This document shows positions 33,297-39,793 of a stretch of DNA of 54,137 nt, piece after piece. The position numbers and the translations under genes are program-made. The stretch is from a virus, in IMG/VR virus record IMGVR_UViG_3300027963_000098, positions 1-54,137 of that record; one strand, 5' to 3'. Positions within the stretch are counted from its first letter, which is position 1. Each line of letters opens with the position of its first letter. The notes under the pieces were generated by a model that saw only the letters and a program-made list of their open reading frames with translations, was not told the DNA's origin and made no database searches.

Positions 33297-33583
33297 CACT
33301 CATCTCCCTCTCGGACTACGTCCTCAACCATAAAGTTATCAGCCACTTCGTTAAGGGCTGCACTCACCACCCCAAGCACAGGCTTTGCTATCCTGATGCG
33401 GCTCTCATAAACCTTGATTAGTTCTTTCCTGTTCGGGATGTCCTCCTCTTCCTTGCTGTGTTGCAGTCGCGTCAGGCTCTCCTTCGCGCAACCGATGAAG
33501 TCAATCAACGCCCACTCGACGAGCACTGCGTCAACGTATGGCATGTTCAACGGAACAATCACTTCCTCTTTCACTTCGCTCAT
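33296..33583 (-). CDS. Hypothetical helical protein
   Basis: A 95-residue protein, MSEVKEEVIVPLNMPYVDAV, then LVEWALIDFIGCAKESLTRL. Predicted mainly helical. GGGGAGCAAGCC-ATG precedes it. ATGA overlap upstream, TGATG downstream. No domain recognised. Confidence 0.68.
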   Translation of the reverse strand: MSEVKEEVIVPLNMPYVDAVLVEWALIDFIGCAKESLTRLQHSKEEEDIPNRKELIKVYESRIRIAKPVLGVVSAALNEVADNFMVEDVVREGDE

Positions 33584-33903
33584 GGCTTGCTCCCCAGATG
33601 CTGTTCAATCGCTTTCAGTATCAGGTCTTTGTTGCGCGTCTTAGGCTCGCGGATGTACGCGGCGCAGTGGCGCAGTAGTTCCTTCTGTTGCTTCTGGACC
33701 TCCTTGTGCAGTTCGATGATTTCATGCAGCGAGTTGACCACTTGCTTGGTGCGCTTGATGTACGCGATGGATTGGGTTAGGACTTCCTGACGCCGTGTCA
33801 GATTGTCCTGTGCTTGTTGGTTGAGCGCGTTGTTGAGTAGCGCGTAGAGGTCGTCCACCTGTGGGGCGTAGGGACCTTCGATGGGGATGTTGTGCATGGT
33901 CAT
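33580..33903 (-). CDS. Coiled-coil protein with a palindrome in its coding sequence
   Basis: A 107-residue protein starting MTMHNIPIEGPYAPQVDDLY, preceded by GGGAGAGCAAGC. Residues 24-90 form a long helix or coiled coil (YIKRTKQVVNSLHEIIELHK, EVQKQQKELLRH). Palindrome copy 7 encodes DNLTRRQEV in the middle of this helix, with no downstream start nearby, so the element is tolerated inside a structural helix. Function unknown. Confidence 0.68.
   Translation of the reverse strand: MTMHNIPIEGPYAPQVDDLYALLNNALNQQAQDNLTRRQEVLTQSIAYIKRTKQVVNSLHEIIELHKEVQKQQKELLRHCAAYIREPKTRNKDLILKAIEQHLGSKP
33780..33808. repeat. 29-bp palindrome, copy 7
   Basis: Left half GGACTTCCTGACG, spacer CCG, right half TGTCAGATTGTCC (exact). 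In frame inside the 33580-33903 gene, about 200 bases from the next start codon, so it cannot be a simple leader element. Confidence 0.88.
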
Positions 33904-34274
33904 GCTTGCTCTCCCTTCATTGCCTGCAGCAGCAGGGCGTAGATGTAGTTGGACTTCGGGCGGTGCGTCTCGCGGGACATGGCCTCGAGCCATGCGTTTA
34001 CTTCTGGGCTGACACGCAATGTCAGTACGATGCTTCTGGGTTCCATGATTACTTCCTCCTTGATTTGTGCAAAGGTATGCAGCACCTTGAGATGTTTAGT
34101 TTTCTCTATGTGCAGTTTCAATGTGTCTTGGTTGTCAGCAGCAAGTTGCATCTTGCGTTTGATGTCCTCCCTGTTGGCCCGTTGCTTGTTGCCGTGCGTA
34201 CTGTCAGTAACCTCGCCGTCCCCGCACAGGTGGATGAACGACGTAGGCGTGGTGTTGATGATTTGGGTTTTCAC
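33900..34274 (-). CDS. Ribbon-helix-helix-like protein with internal start
   Basis: A 124-residue frame from GTG at 34274 (GGGGAG six bases ahead), beginning MKTQIINTTPTSFIHL. The C-terminal 48 residues, MEPRSIVLTLRVSPEVNAWL then EAMSRETHRPKSNYIYALLL, look like a complete RHH unit. They have their own ATG at 34046 behind an excellent GGAGGAAGTAATC site in the same frame. Two products may therefore be made: a long form and a free RHH protein. The N-terminal part is charged and helical. A candidate regulator of the palindromes. Confidence 0.62.
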   Translation of the reverse strand: MKTQIINTTPTSFIHLCGDGEVTDSTHGNKQRANREDIKRKMQLAADNQDTLKLHIEKTKHLKVLHTFAQIKEEVIMEPRSIVLTLRVSPEVNAWLEAMSRETHRPKSNYIYALLLQAMKGEQA

Positions 34275-34275
34275 A

Positions 34276-34518
34276 TTACTCTCCCCGCCACTCGGCGCGG
34301 ATGGCGCGCTCGTTGGCTTGTTGGTCTGCATACACAGCAGCGATGCGCTTAAGCATTACCCACATACTGTCGGTGTTGTATAGGTGGTCACCAGCAAACC
34401 GAAACCACTCGTTGTCGTCCCAACACTCGACCATCATGTCGCCACCGCGAGTGTAGTTCTCGAGGCACCAACGCTTCATGTCCTCAATTTCAATCAGCAC
34501 TTCTTTGAATGCACCCAT
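34276..34518 (-). CDS. Hypothetical protein
   Basis: An 80-residue protein, MGAFKEVLIEIEDMKRWCLE, then ECWDDNEWFRFAGDHLYNTD and a C-terminal helix. The ATG at 34518 follows AACCAAGGAGA, the shared leader; a longer frame would read through palindrome copy 8. Rich in Trp. No family recognised. Confidence 0.68.
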   Translation of the reverse strand: MGAFKEVLIEIEDMKRWCLENYTRGGDMMVECWDDNEWFRFAGDHLYNTDSMWVMLKRIAAVYADQQANERAIRAEWRGE

Positions 34519-34538
34519 CTCGTTCTCCTTGGTTGTTG

Positions 34539-34567
34539 GGACAAACTGACACCGTGTCAGAGTGTCC
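34539..34567. repeat. 29-bp palindrome, copy 8
   Basis: Left half GGACAAACTGACA (exact), spacer CCG, right half TGTCAGAGTGTCC (one mismatch). It is 20 bases before the start at 34518 and intergenic. Confidence 0.92.
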
Positions 34568-34574
34568 CTCGAGT

Positions 34575-34853
34575 TCACTCTGTGTCAGTTGGCTTGGGGG
34601 ATTTGCGGACGCAGAAGCCTAGGGCTGCGTGCATGGCAACATGGTCTGGGTCGCGTTCTCCACCCAATGCTACGAGCACGTCTCCGCGTAGACTCGTAAG
34701 TAAATCCAACGCCGCATTGAGCACGGCGTGGTCAGTAACGAACCCGTCCAGTTTGAGTTGCATCGTGTTGGCGAGCGTACTCAGGTTTTTGCAAGTCTCG
34801 TTGCTGATGACTCGCGAGGCGAAAAGGTCATCGAGGTTTGTGTTCTGTTGCAT
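34575..34853 (-). CDS. Hypothetical helical protein
   Basis: A 92-residue protein, MQQNTNLDDLFASRVISNET, predicted mostly helical (HAVLNAALDLLTSLRGDVLV). AACCAAGGAGA precedes the ATG. Palindrome copy 9 is 20 bases upstream of its start and copy 8 is 7 bases after its stop. No domain recognised. Confidence 0.66.
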   Translation of the reverse strand: MQQNTNLDDLFASRVISNETCKNLSTLANTMQLKLDGFVTDHAVLNAALDLLTSLRGDVLVALGGERDPDHVAMHAALGFCVRKSPKPTDTE

Positions 34854-34873
34854 TTCTATCTCCTTGGTTGGCT

Positions 34874-34902
34874 GGACATTCTGACCGGATGTCAGGTTGT
34901 CC
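34874..34902. repeat. 29-bp palindrome, copy 9
   Basis: Left half GGACATTCTGACC, spacer GGA, right half TGTCAGGTTGTCC (exact). It supplies the TGA stop of the zinc-ribbon gene at 34892-35095 and lies 20 bases before the start at 34853. Confidence 0.92.
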
Positions 34903-35095
34903 TCTTGGGGTTGAGTTGACGTAGTTGTGTCAGGTCAGTAATCAGCAAGTAGTTGGACTTGTTGAGCGGCGCGGTGATGTGATACTTGCTTTCGGCTTTC
35001 GCTTGCTGCTCGCCGCAGTACATGCACGTGTGATAGCCCAACACCCAACGGTCAGGCACGACAACATCACCACAAATAACGCAATGGGTTTCCAT
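34892..35095 (-). CDS. Small zinc-ribbon protein
   Basis: A 67-residue protein, METHCVICGDVVVPDRWVLG then YHTCMYCGEQQAKAE. Two CxxC pairs form a treble-clef or ribbon zinc site. The second half is a basic/hydrophobic segment (YHITAPLNKSNYLLITDL). AGGGAAGCCGAA-ATG precedes it. The stop codon lies inside palindrome copy 9. It may bind nucleic acid. Not assigned to a family. Confidence 0.7.
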   Translation of the reverse strand: METHCVICGDVVVPDRWVLGYHTCMYCGEQQAKAESKYHITAPLNKSNYLLITDLTQLRQLNPKRTT

Positions 35096-35106
35096 TTCGG
35101 CTTCCC

Positions 35107-35220
35107 TCACTCGATGTGAACAAGACGGTTGAACACGAAATGCCCGATGCGGATGGTATGGCCCACACGCACATGCTCGGAACGGTAGAAGTAATAAGTA
35201 AGCATACGAAGAACACGCAC
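35107..35220 (-). CDS. Short basic protein, GTG start
   Basis: A 37-residue protein, MRVLRMLTYYFYRSEHVRVG then HTIRIGHFVFNRLVHIE, starting at GTG seven bases after GGGAG and 17 bases after palindrome copy 10. It is the promoter-proximal gene of the 25-35 kb block. The spacing palindrome, ribosome site, start equals that of genes 27978, 34518 and 34853, which is the main support. Function unknown. Confidence 0.55.
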   Translation of the reverse strand: MRVLRMLTYYFYRSEHVRVGHTIRIGHFVFNRLVHIE

Positions 35221-35237
35221 AATGAATCTCCCAGAGG

Positions 35238-35266
35238 GGACAACCTGACATACCGTCATTTTGTCC
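35238..35266. repeat. 29-bp palindrome, copy 10
   Basis: Left half GGACAACCTGACA (exact), spacer TAC, right half CGTCATTTTGTCC. Here the left half is the better one, so this copy is reversed relative to the others. It lies between the promoter at 35299-35327 and the GTG start at 35220. Confidence 0.82.
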
Positions 35267-35298
35267 GTTACAAAAAATGGACGAGGTACTACATTATC

Positions 35299-35327
35299 AT
35301 TATCCCACACTATGACACATACCTCAA
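35299..35327 (-). promoter_or_regulatory. Sigma70-like promoter for the leftward accessory block
   Basis: On the minus strand TTGAGG (35327-35322), 17 bases, then GATAAT (35304-35299). The expected start is near 35292, so palindrome copy 10 would occupy about +26 to +54 of the transcript. No other gene-start-like sequence lies between this promoter and the origin-like region. Confidence 0.55.
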
Positions 35328-35380
35328 ATTTGTGTCCCGACTATCGCGTAGGTGTCCCGCATTACGAAATGTTGTCTAGT

Positions 35381-35820
35381 GTCACGCGGACTTGGTATTG
35401 ACAACGGAACAATAGGAACAATGGAACATTATAAGTGGGACGGAATGTCACGCGGACGTGGAAATGACAACGGAACAATAGGAACAATAGAACAATAGGT
35501 GTCAGTTGGGGTCAGTTAGCCCTAATGTTCTGTAATGTTCCATAATGTTCCTAGGGGGTAGGAACAAAACAAACCCAGTAAATACGGGGCTTGCAGCGTA
35601 ATGTTCTTTTGTTCCGTCTATTATTAGTTTTATATGAATTTATTTTTGTCCCCCTGCAAAACTTGCGTAGGTGCTCCGACTGACATAAAAATTTTCCCAG
35701 AAGCCCTAAATTGGACGGAACATTAGGAACAAAAGAACATTACTGCATAATCAGGCACTTACCGAACTGACACGACGGAACATTATAAGAACATTAGGAA
35801 CAATAGGATTTGCCCCTTTT
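35381..35820. repeat. Iteron-like GAACA repeat block, candidate replication origin
   Basis: The motif GGAACAATA or GGAACATTA occurs many times in both orientations (as GGAACA forward at 35405, 35414, 35423, 35471, 35480 and as TAATGTTC at 35523-35551 and 35600; more copies at 35716-35745 and 35776-35812). A longer direct repeat of 48 bases (35381-35428 and 35447-35494) begins GTCACGCGGAC and has four mismatches. Dense iterons in an AT-rich, gene-free segment are typical of initiator-binding origins. The function is inferred. Confidence 0.6.
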
Positions 35821-35826
35821 TGGTGC

Positions 35827-35855
35827 AGACAATCTGACACGATGTCAGTTTGTCC
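35827..35855. repeat. 29-bp palindrome, copy 11
   Basis: Left half AGACAATCTGACA (one mismatch), spacer CGA, right half TGTCAGTTTGTCC (exact). It is intergenic, bordering the GAACA repeat block. Confidence 0.9.
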
Positions 35856-35929
35856 CTCGCTCTGGTCGCCCTTTGTCAGTTTGTGACTTTGTACTCAGGA
35901 TGATGCTACCGCGTAGGTTTTAGGGAACT

Positions 35930-35991
35930 GGTCAGGCAGAGCCTGACCGAGGGAGGCGCGAGGCCGTGCCGAGGCCGTGCCGAGGCCGTGC
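35930..35991. repeat. Hairpin plus three 11-bp tandem repeats
   Basis: GGTCAGGC-AGA-GCCTGACC (35930-35948) is a perfect 8-bp stem with a three-base loop. It is followed by three exact head-to-tail copies of CGAGGCCGTGC (35959-35991) and a partial fourth. The base composition changes abruptly from AT-rich to GC-rich here. Confidence 0.8.
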
Positions 35992-36059
35992 CGAGGGCAG
36001 CCGAAAGCGTGACGCCGCGCCACCTGCTCGCTGCGCTCACCTGCTGGCGCACGATGGAC

Positions 36060-36088
36060 AAAAAAAAGCCCCGCCCGAAGGCGAGGCC
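36060..36088 (-). terminator. Intrinsic terminator of the 36-37 kb leftward genes
   Basis: GCCCCGCC (36068-36075), CGAA loop, GGCGAGGC (36080-36087), with an A-run at 36060-36067 that gives a U-tract after the hairpin on the minus strand. It insulates the GC-rich leftward gene pair from the origin-like region. Confidence 0.88.
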
Positions 36089-36100
36089 GATGCTGCTGGA

Positions 36101-36346
36101 TTACAGGAAGTGGTGGAATGGGGCGAACTCATACTCGACGTGGAATTCGGTGGCGTTGACGCTGGTCATGTACTGGTGACCAAGAAAATTCATGGTGTCC
36201 CTGTTGGTGGCATCATCTGACCACCGTTCCGCAAACCCCATGTCAACTGATGAGAACTTGACGATAGTCCAGCGCCAAGACCGCGCCCGCTTTTCGCAGG
36301 CGACCCGAACGCGAATGGTTAGACTACCCTTTGTGCTGTCTGACAT
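36101..36346 (-). CDS. Hypothetical protein
   Basis: An 81-residue protein, MSDSTKGSLTIRVRVACEKR, preceded by GGAGGGTTGCATC-ATG. The ribosome site matches that of the upstream 37241 gene, suggesting common origin of the leaders. Alternating basic strands (IRVRVACEKRARSWRWTIVK) and an aromatic C-terminus (HVEYEFAPFHHF). Ends 12 bases before the terminator. No family recognised. Confidence 0.65.
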   Translation of the reverse strand: MSDSTKGSLTIRVRVACEKRARSWRWTIVKFSSVDMGFAERWSDDATNRDTMNFLGHQYMTSVNATEFHVEYEFAPFHHFL

Positions 36347-36371
36347 GATGCAACCCTCCGATATGGTATGG

Positions 36372-36397
36372 AAAAGCCGGAGGCCCGAAAGCCCCCG
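36372..36397 (-). terminator. Possible weak terminator or attenuator
   Basis: On the minus strand CGGGGGC pairs with GCCTCCG (one G-U pair) around a six-base loop, followed by GCTTTT. It lies between the genes at 36411-37241 and 36101-36346 and might reduce expression of the second. Confidence 0.4.
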
Positions 36398-36410
36398 ACC
36401 CGTTTACTAC

Positions 36411-37241
36411 TTACTGCGACTGCAGAACCTCGAGCACTTGGTCGAGAACGCGGAGGTCAGACACGAACAACTTGTTGTCCGCGCCGTCAACCTTCCGCTT
36501 GCCATACTGCGCAATGGCTTTCCACTTGTCGGATACCGCTTTGTTATGTTCATCCGACTCCGTACGCTCGCGCAGCGTGATGGCGGTCTTGATGCGCTCC
36601 GCCTCCGCCTCGCCCGCCGCGTCACCCTTAGCCGCTTTAGTGTAAGCCGCCTTGAGCGCCGCCTTTAGGTCAGCCTCGGACTTGCCCTCGAACGCCGCGA
36701 GCAACTTGGTGCGCTCCGCATCCGCTTTGGCTTTCGCCTCCGCACGTTGGGCCGCCTTTTTCAAGGCCTCCGGACTGTCCGACGCTGGCGGGATAAAGCC
36801 GCCTTTCAGCGCCATATCAACCAACTCCACAGCACGGCTCCACGCCTTGTCATAGGCGTTGTCTGTCAGCCCGACACGCTTGGCGCGGTATTGTTCCAGC
36901 ACCATCACCCGCACGCTCGAGTACCAGCCCCACAGCACCAACTGCACCCGCACGTGAAACTCAAGTGCCGGCCCATCCTCAGACACCAGAACGGGACGCC
37001 CATTACGCACTTCGACCACACCGTGTGTGGGCGATTGTGCCGCCAGCAACGCCGTCACCGCCGAGTACACTTGCAGGTTAGCCTTACCTTCTTCAGCCCG
37101 CAGTAACTCAGCCTCGAACAAACCGAGCGCCGCCTCTTGCGCCTTGCTGCGCAGGTCAACCGTCCACAACAGGCTTACCGCATCCGCGTCAGCCGCCAAC
37201 AACTCACCGGCTTGAGCCGGAGCCACTTGCTTCTGTTCCAT
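36411..37241 (-). CDS. Hypothetical Ala-rich helical protein
   Basis: A 276-residue protein starting MEQKQVAPAQAGELLAADAD, with GGAGGGTTCCAAC before the ATG. Residues 10-130 look globular and helical (EAALGLFEAELLRAEEGKAN, HVRVQLVLWGWYSSVRVMVL). Residues 150-240 are a charged Ala/Lys/Glu coiled coil. The gene is more GC-rich than the 12-35 kb genes and lies apart from them beyond the origin-like region. A -10-like TACTAT at 37314-37309 (minus) is about 65 bases upstream. No domain recognised; adjacency to the origin makes an initiation role conceivable but unproven. Confidence 0.65.
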   Translation of the reverse strand: MEQKQVAPAQAGELLAADADAVSLLWTVDLRSKAQEAALGLFEAELLRAEEGKANLQVYSAVTALLAAQSPTHGVVEVRNGRPVLVSEDGPALEFHVRVQLVLWGWYSSVRVMVLEQYRAKRVGLTDNAYDKAWSRAVELVDMALKGGFIPPASDSPEALKKAAQRAEAKAKADAERTKLLAAFEGKSEADLKAALKAAYTKAAKGDAAGEAEAERIKTAITLRERTESDEHNKAVSDKWKAIAQYGKRKVDGADNKLFVSDLRVLDQVLEVLQSQ

Positions 37242-37366
37242 GTTGGAACCCTCCACCAGATACCGTCTGGCTAGTCGGACACCGCCACGACACGCAGCGG
37301 GTAGATGAATAGTAGCAAACCCGCGGAACCTGTGTGATTTTTTGGGAGGCGCCGCCGCGCCGCCGC

Positions 37367-37396
37367 CGACAACCTGACACCGCCGTCACGATGTCC
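37367..37396. repeat. Degenerate 29-bp palindrome, copy 12
   Basis: Left half CGACAACCTGACA (one mismatch), then CCGC and CGTCACGATGTCC. One extra base is present in the centre and the right half has several changes. It lies 125 bases upstream of the 37241 start. Probably a decayed family member. Confidence 0.55.
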
Positions 37397-37567
37397 CCGC
37401 CGAGCCGCCACCCACCGCCCCCCATCCCCCCGAATGTCAGCAGATGGAACCAAGCGCGTTTTCTACACAATGATTTGCGCGTTCGACGACGTTAGTTTGG
37501 GTTTAGGGGAGGTGCGGGTCCCTCCGAGGGGGTGGGGGGTATAAAAATAATATTAGGGGTACCCCCC

Positions 37568-37595
37568 TTGACTTTTTAATTCACTACTATAGAAT
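37568..37595 (+). promoter_or_regulatory. Sigma70-like promoter for the terminase/structural operon
   Basis: TTGACT (37568-37573), 16 bases, TAGAAT (37590-37595), in an AT-rich patch directly after the GGGGTACCCC palindrome. It is 55 bases upstream of the terminase small subunit start and is the only good rightward promoter in this gap. Confidence 0.5.
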
Positions 37596-37650
37596 CCGCC
37601 TTTGAAACGCATCCCCCCTATATATACTTTTGGAGTCCCGTTTCCTCCGC

Positions 37651-38247
37651 ATGGATACTACAAATCCTTTTGCGAATACCAATCCGCTTCTTAGCGAGTT
37701 GGGGATTACGCCTGAATTCACGAACGCCGTCGAATCTGACATTAAGGAGACGTTTTCGGCTCTCCAAAACGGCATTCCCCCCTCACCAAATCAAAATATC
37801 CCCGCCCACAGCATTATCAAAACGCTTGTGGAAGAGTACGCAAAAGAGGTATTCGACAGCCCTCAACAGGCTCGCTCGTTTATTACCAACAAACTCTTGG
37901 AATTATCCACGTGCGGGGACCCCCGGCACGAACTGCGTGCATTGGAATTGCTAGGCAAATTGTCTGACATCGGGGCCTTCTCAGAGAAAAGTGAGGTCGT
38001 TGTTACCGCCAAGAGTAGCGCGGATATTGATAGGCAGATTCGTGAGAAAGTAAATGAGATTCTTCTGAAGCGCGGTGTCAGTTTGGAGAAAGTAATTGAT
38101 GCCGAAGTAGTTGAGGTGCCAAAAGAAGAAGACGAACTGGACGAAGTAATCAGACAGCGTAAGCATAAAGACGACAAGAAAGTCGAAACCGTAGTAGAGA
38201 ACGACGTGTCAGTTGATGAACCGGTAGAAGACGATGAGTCAGCTTGA
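37651..38247 (+). CDS. Probable terminase small subunit
   Basis: A 198-residue protein starting MDTTNPFANTNPLLSELGIT. The ATG at 37651 is chosen over a TTG 21 bases upstream; neither has a strong ribosome site. The middle is helical (QNIPAHSIIKTLVEEYAKEV, HELRALELLGKLSDIGAF), as in DNA-recognition helices of small terminases, followed by a coiled coil and a very acidic C-terminus (VEDDESA). Overlaps the large subunit by 14 bases. Identity rests on size, helical content and position; no family motif is seen. Confidence 0.62.
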   Translation: MDTTNPFANTNPLLSELGITPEFTNAVESDIKETFSALQNGIPPSPNQNIPAHSIIKTLVEEYAKEVFDSPQQARSFITNKLLELSTCGDPRHELRALELLGKLSDIGAFSEKSEVVVTAKSSADIDRQIREKVNEILLKRGVSLEKVIDAEVVEVPKEEDELDEVIRQRKHKDDKKVETVVENDVSVDEPVEDDESA

Positions 38248-39775
38248 CGAGCTAAGTACACAAGAGCTAGCTGCCATCATGCAGCTACTGCCTACGCTTC
38301 CGGAAGCCGAGAAGCGTGAACTTCTTATTAAGTTAGACCAACGAAATAGGCTGAAAGAAAAAGAAGACTGCCGTGCTGACTTTATGTCTTTCGTGCAGAA
38401 GGTTTGGCCTAATTTTATTCACGGAGCACACCATGCAAGGATGGCTAGAGCGTTTGAAAGAGTGGCACGAGGCGAGGTCAAGCGGCTCATTATCAACATG
38501 CCACCGCGCCACACCAAATCGGAGTTTGCGTCATACCTCCTTCCCGCATGGTTTCTGGGTAATTTCCCGCAGAAAAAGGTTATCCAGACTTCACACACAG
38601 CAGAATTGGCTGTCGGTTTCGGACGTAAAGTCCGGAACTTGGTGGATAAAGAAGAATATCGAATGGTATTTGATGGGGTTGAGCTACAAGCTGACTCGAA
38701 AGCCGCTGGACGCTGGGCAACTAACGCAGGTGGTGAATATTTTGCTATTGGTGTTGGCGGCGCTGTTACTGGTAAAGGTGCTGACCTCCTTATAATTGAT
38801 GACCCGCACTCGGAACAAGAGGCTGCATTAAGCGAAACTAACCCCGAAATCTACGATAAAACGTATGAATGGTACACATCGGGTCCACGGCAGCGCTTAC
38901 AACCGGGCGGTTCCATCGTCATAGTGATGACAAGATGGTCAAAAAAGGACCTGACTGGGCAAGTTTTAAAGTCAGCTATGCAGCGCAGCGGCGAAGAGTG
39001 GGAAGTGATTGAATTTCCGGCGTTACTCCCCTCCGGGCGCCCATTATGGCCCCAGTTTTGGTCATTAGCTGAATTAACTGCCCTAAAATCTGAACTTCCG
39101 CACTCAAAGTGGATGGCGCAGTACCAGCAAGACCCGACATCTGAAGTTAGCGCCATTATTAAGCGTGAATGGTGGCAGGTTTGGGATAAAGATGACCCGC
39201 CGGGCTGTGAATTTATCATCCAGTCGTGGGATACGGCGTTTTTGAAGACGCAACGGGCTGACTATTCAGCTTGCACCACGTGGGGCGTGTTCTATATAGA
39301 CGACGATACTGGCAAAGCGCAGGCCAATATTATCTTGCTCAACTCCTTCAAAGACCGGATGGAGTTTCCTGAACTGAAGCAAGAGGCATATAGGCACTAT
39401 TTAGAGTGGAATCCGGATGCGCTCATCGTAGAAGCGAAAGCCGCAGGCGCCCCGTTGGTGTTTGAACTGCGGGCTATGGGCATACCAGTACAAGAATTCA
39501 CACCGTCTAAAGGCAATGACAAGATTGCTCGATTAAATGCAGTGGCTGACATCTTTGCTTCTGGTAGAGTATGGGTACCTAACACAAATTGGGCAGAAGA
39601 GCTAGTCGAAGAAGTTGCTTCGTTCCCCGCTGGCGAGCATGATGACTTGGTTGACTCGATGACTCAGGCGTTACTTCGCTTCCGCCGTGGTGGGTTCTTG
39701 AGGTTGGACACCGACTACGAAGAAGAAATACCCGGTTTCCGTAGTTCTAAAGAGAAAAGATTTTACGCGATGTAA
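38234..39775 (+). CDS. terL: Terminase large subunit
   Basis: A 513-residue packaging motor and nuclease. The ATPase domain has Walker A-like NMPPRHTKS (90-96), Walker B LLIIDDP (185-191) and MTRWSKKDLTG. The RNase H-like nuclease domain has SWDTA (D333), IVEAKAAG and HDDLVDS (469-475) as the three acidic metal sites. The N-terminus (PEAEKRELLIKLD) resembles phages of the P22/T7-like aquatic group. Adjacent to the small subunit and portal. Full length and intact. Confidence 0.95.
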   Translation: MSQLDELSTQELAAIMQLLPTLPEAEKRELLIKLDQRNRLKEKEDCRADFMSFVQKVWPNFIHGAHHARMARAFERVARGEVKRLIINMPPRHTKSEFASYLLPAWFLGNFPQKKVIQTSHTAELAVGFGRKVRNLVDKEEYRMVFDGVELQADSKAAGRWATNAGGEYFAIGVGGAVTGKGADLLIIDDPHSEQEAALSETNPEIYDKTYEWYTSGPRQRLQPGGSIVIVMTRWSKKDLTGQVLKSAMQRSGEEWEVIEFPALLPSGRPLWPQFWSLAELTALKSELPHSKWMAQYQQDPTSEVSAIIKREWWQVWDKDDPPGCEFIIQSWDTAFLKTQRADYSACTTWGVFYIDDDTGKAQANIILLNSFKDRMEFPELKQEAYRHYLEWNPDALIVEAKAAGAPLVFELRAMGIPVQEFTPSKGNDKIARLNAVADIFASGRVWVPNTNWAEELVEEVASFPAGEHDDLVDSMTQALLRFRRGGFLRLDTDYEEEIPGFRSSKEKRFYAM

Positions 39776-39793
39776 TCGCAAAAGGACCAAACA

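Larger units (their letters stand above)
35267..36059. other. Gene-free region (origin-like repeats, palindrome, hairpin)
   Basis: About 790 bases without a credible gene on either strand; frames seen here are short, lack ribosome sites and run through repeats. From left to right it holds the leftward promoter, an AT-rich block of GAACA-core repeats (35381-35820), palindrome copy 11, an isolated half-site TGTCAGTTTGT (35874-35884), an 8-bp-stem hairpin and three 11-bp tandem repeats (35930-35991). A GC-rich tail runs up to the terminator at 36060. Confidence 0.75.
37242..37650. other. Gene-free divergent region
   Basis: About 400 bases between the leftward 36-37 kb genes and the rightward terminase genes. 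It contains a -10-like TACTAT for the leftward side (37314-37309), a degenerate palindrome (37367-37396), GC-rich G-run sequence, GGGGTACCCC (37556-37565) and the rightward promoter at 37568-37595. No credible gene is seen. Confidence 0.7.

Noticed and set aside
27999-35266. All palindromes as sigma70 promoters with CTGACA as -35
   Set aside because: Copy 3 has GATAAC at 17 bases and copy 1 TATAAG at 18, but copies 4, 5, 8, 9, 10 and 11 have no -10 box at suitable spacing, and copy 7 is in the middle of a gene. Promoter function may apply to a few, not to the family.
35959-35991. Three 11-bp tandem repeats as a CRISPR array
   Set aside because: Units are head-to-tail without spacers, far too short, and no cas genes other than a generic Cas4/RecB-like nuclease are present.
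35966-36220. Plus-strand open frames at 35966-36220 and 35116-35379
   Set aside because: They run through tandem repeats, the terminator and the promoter, have no ribosome site and oppose supported genes.
36192-36668. Plus-strand open frame opposite the GC-rich 36-37 kb genes
   Set aside because: Shadow of genes with good ribosome sites on the other strand; sequence is low-complexity Arg/Ala/Leu.
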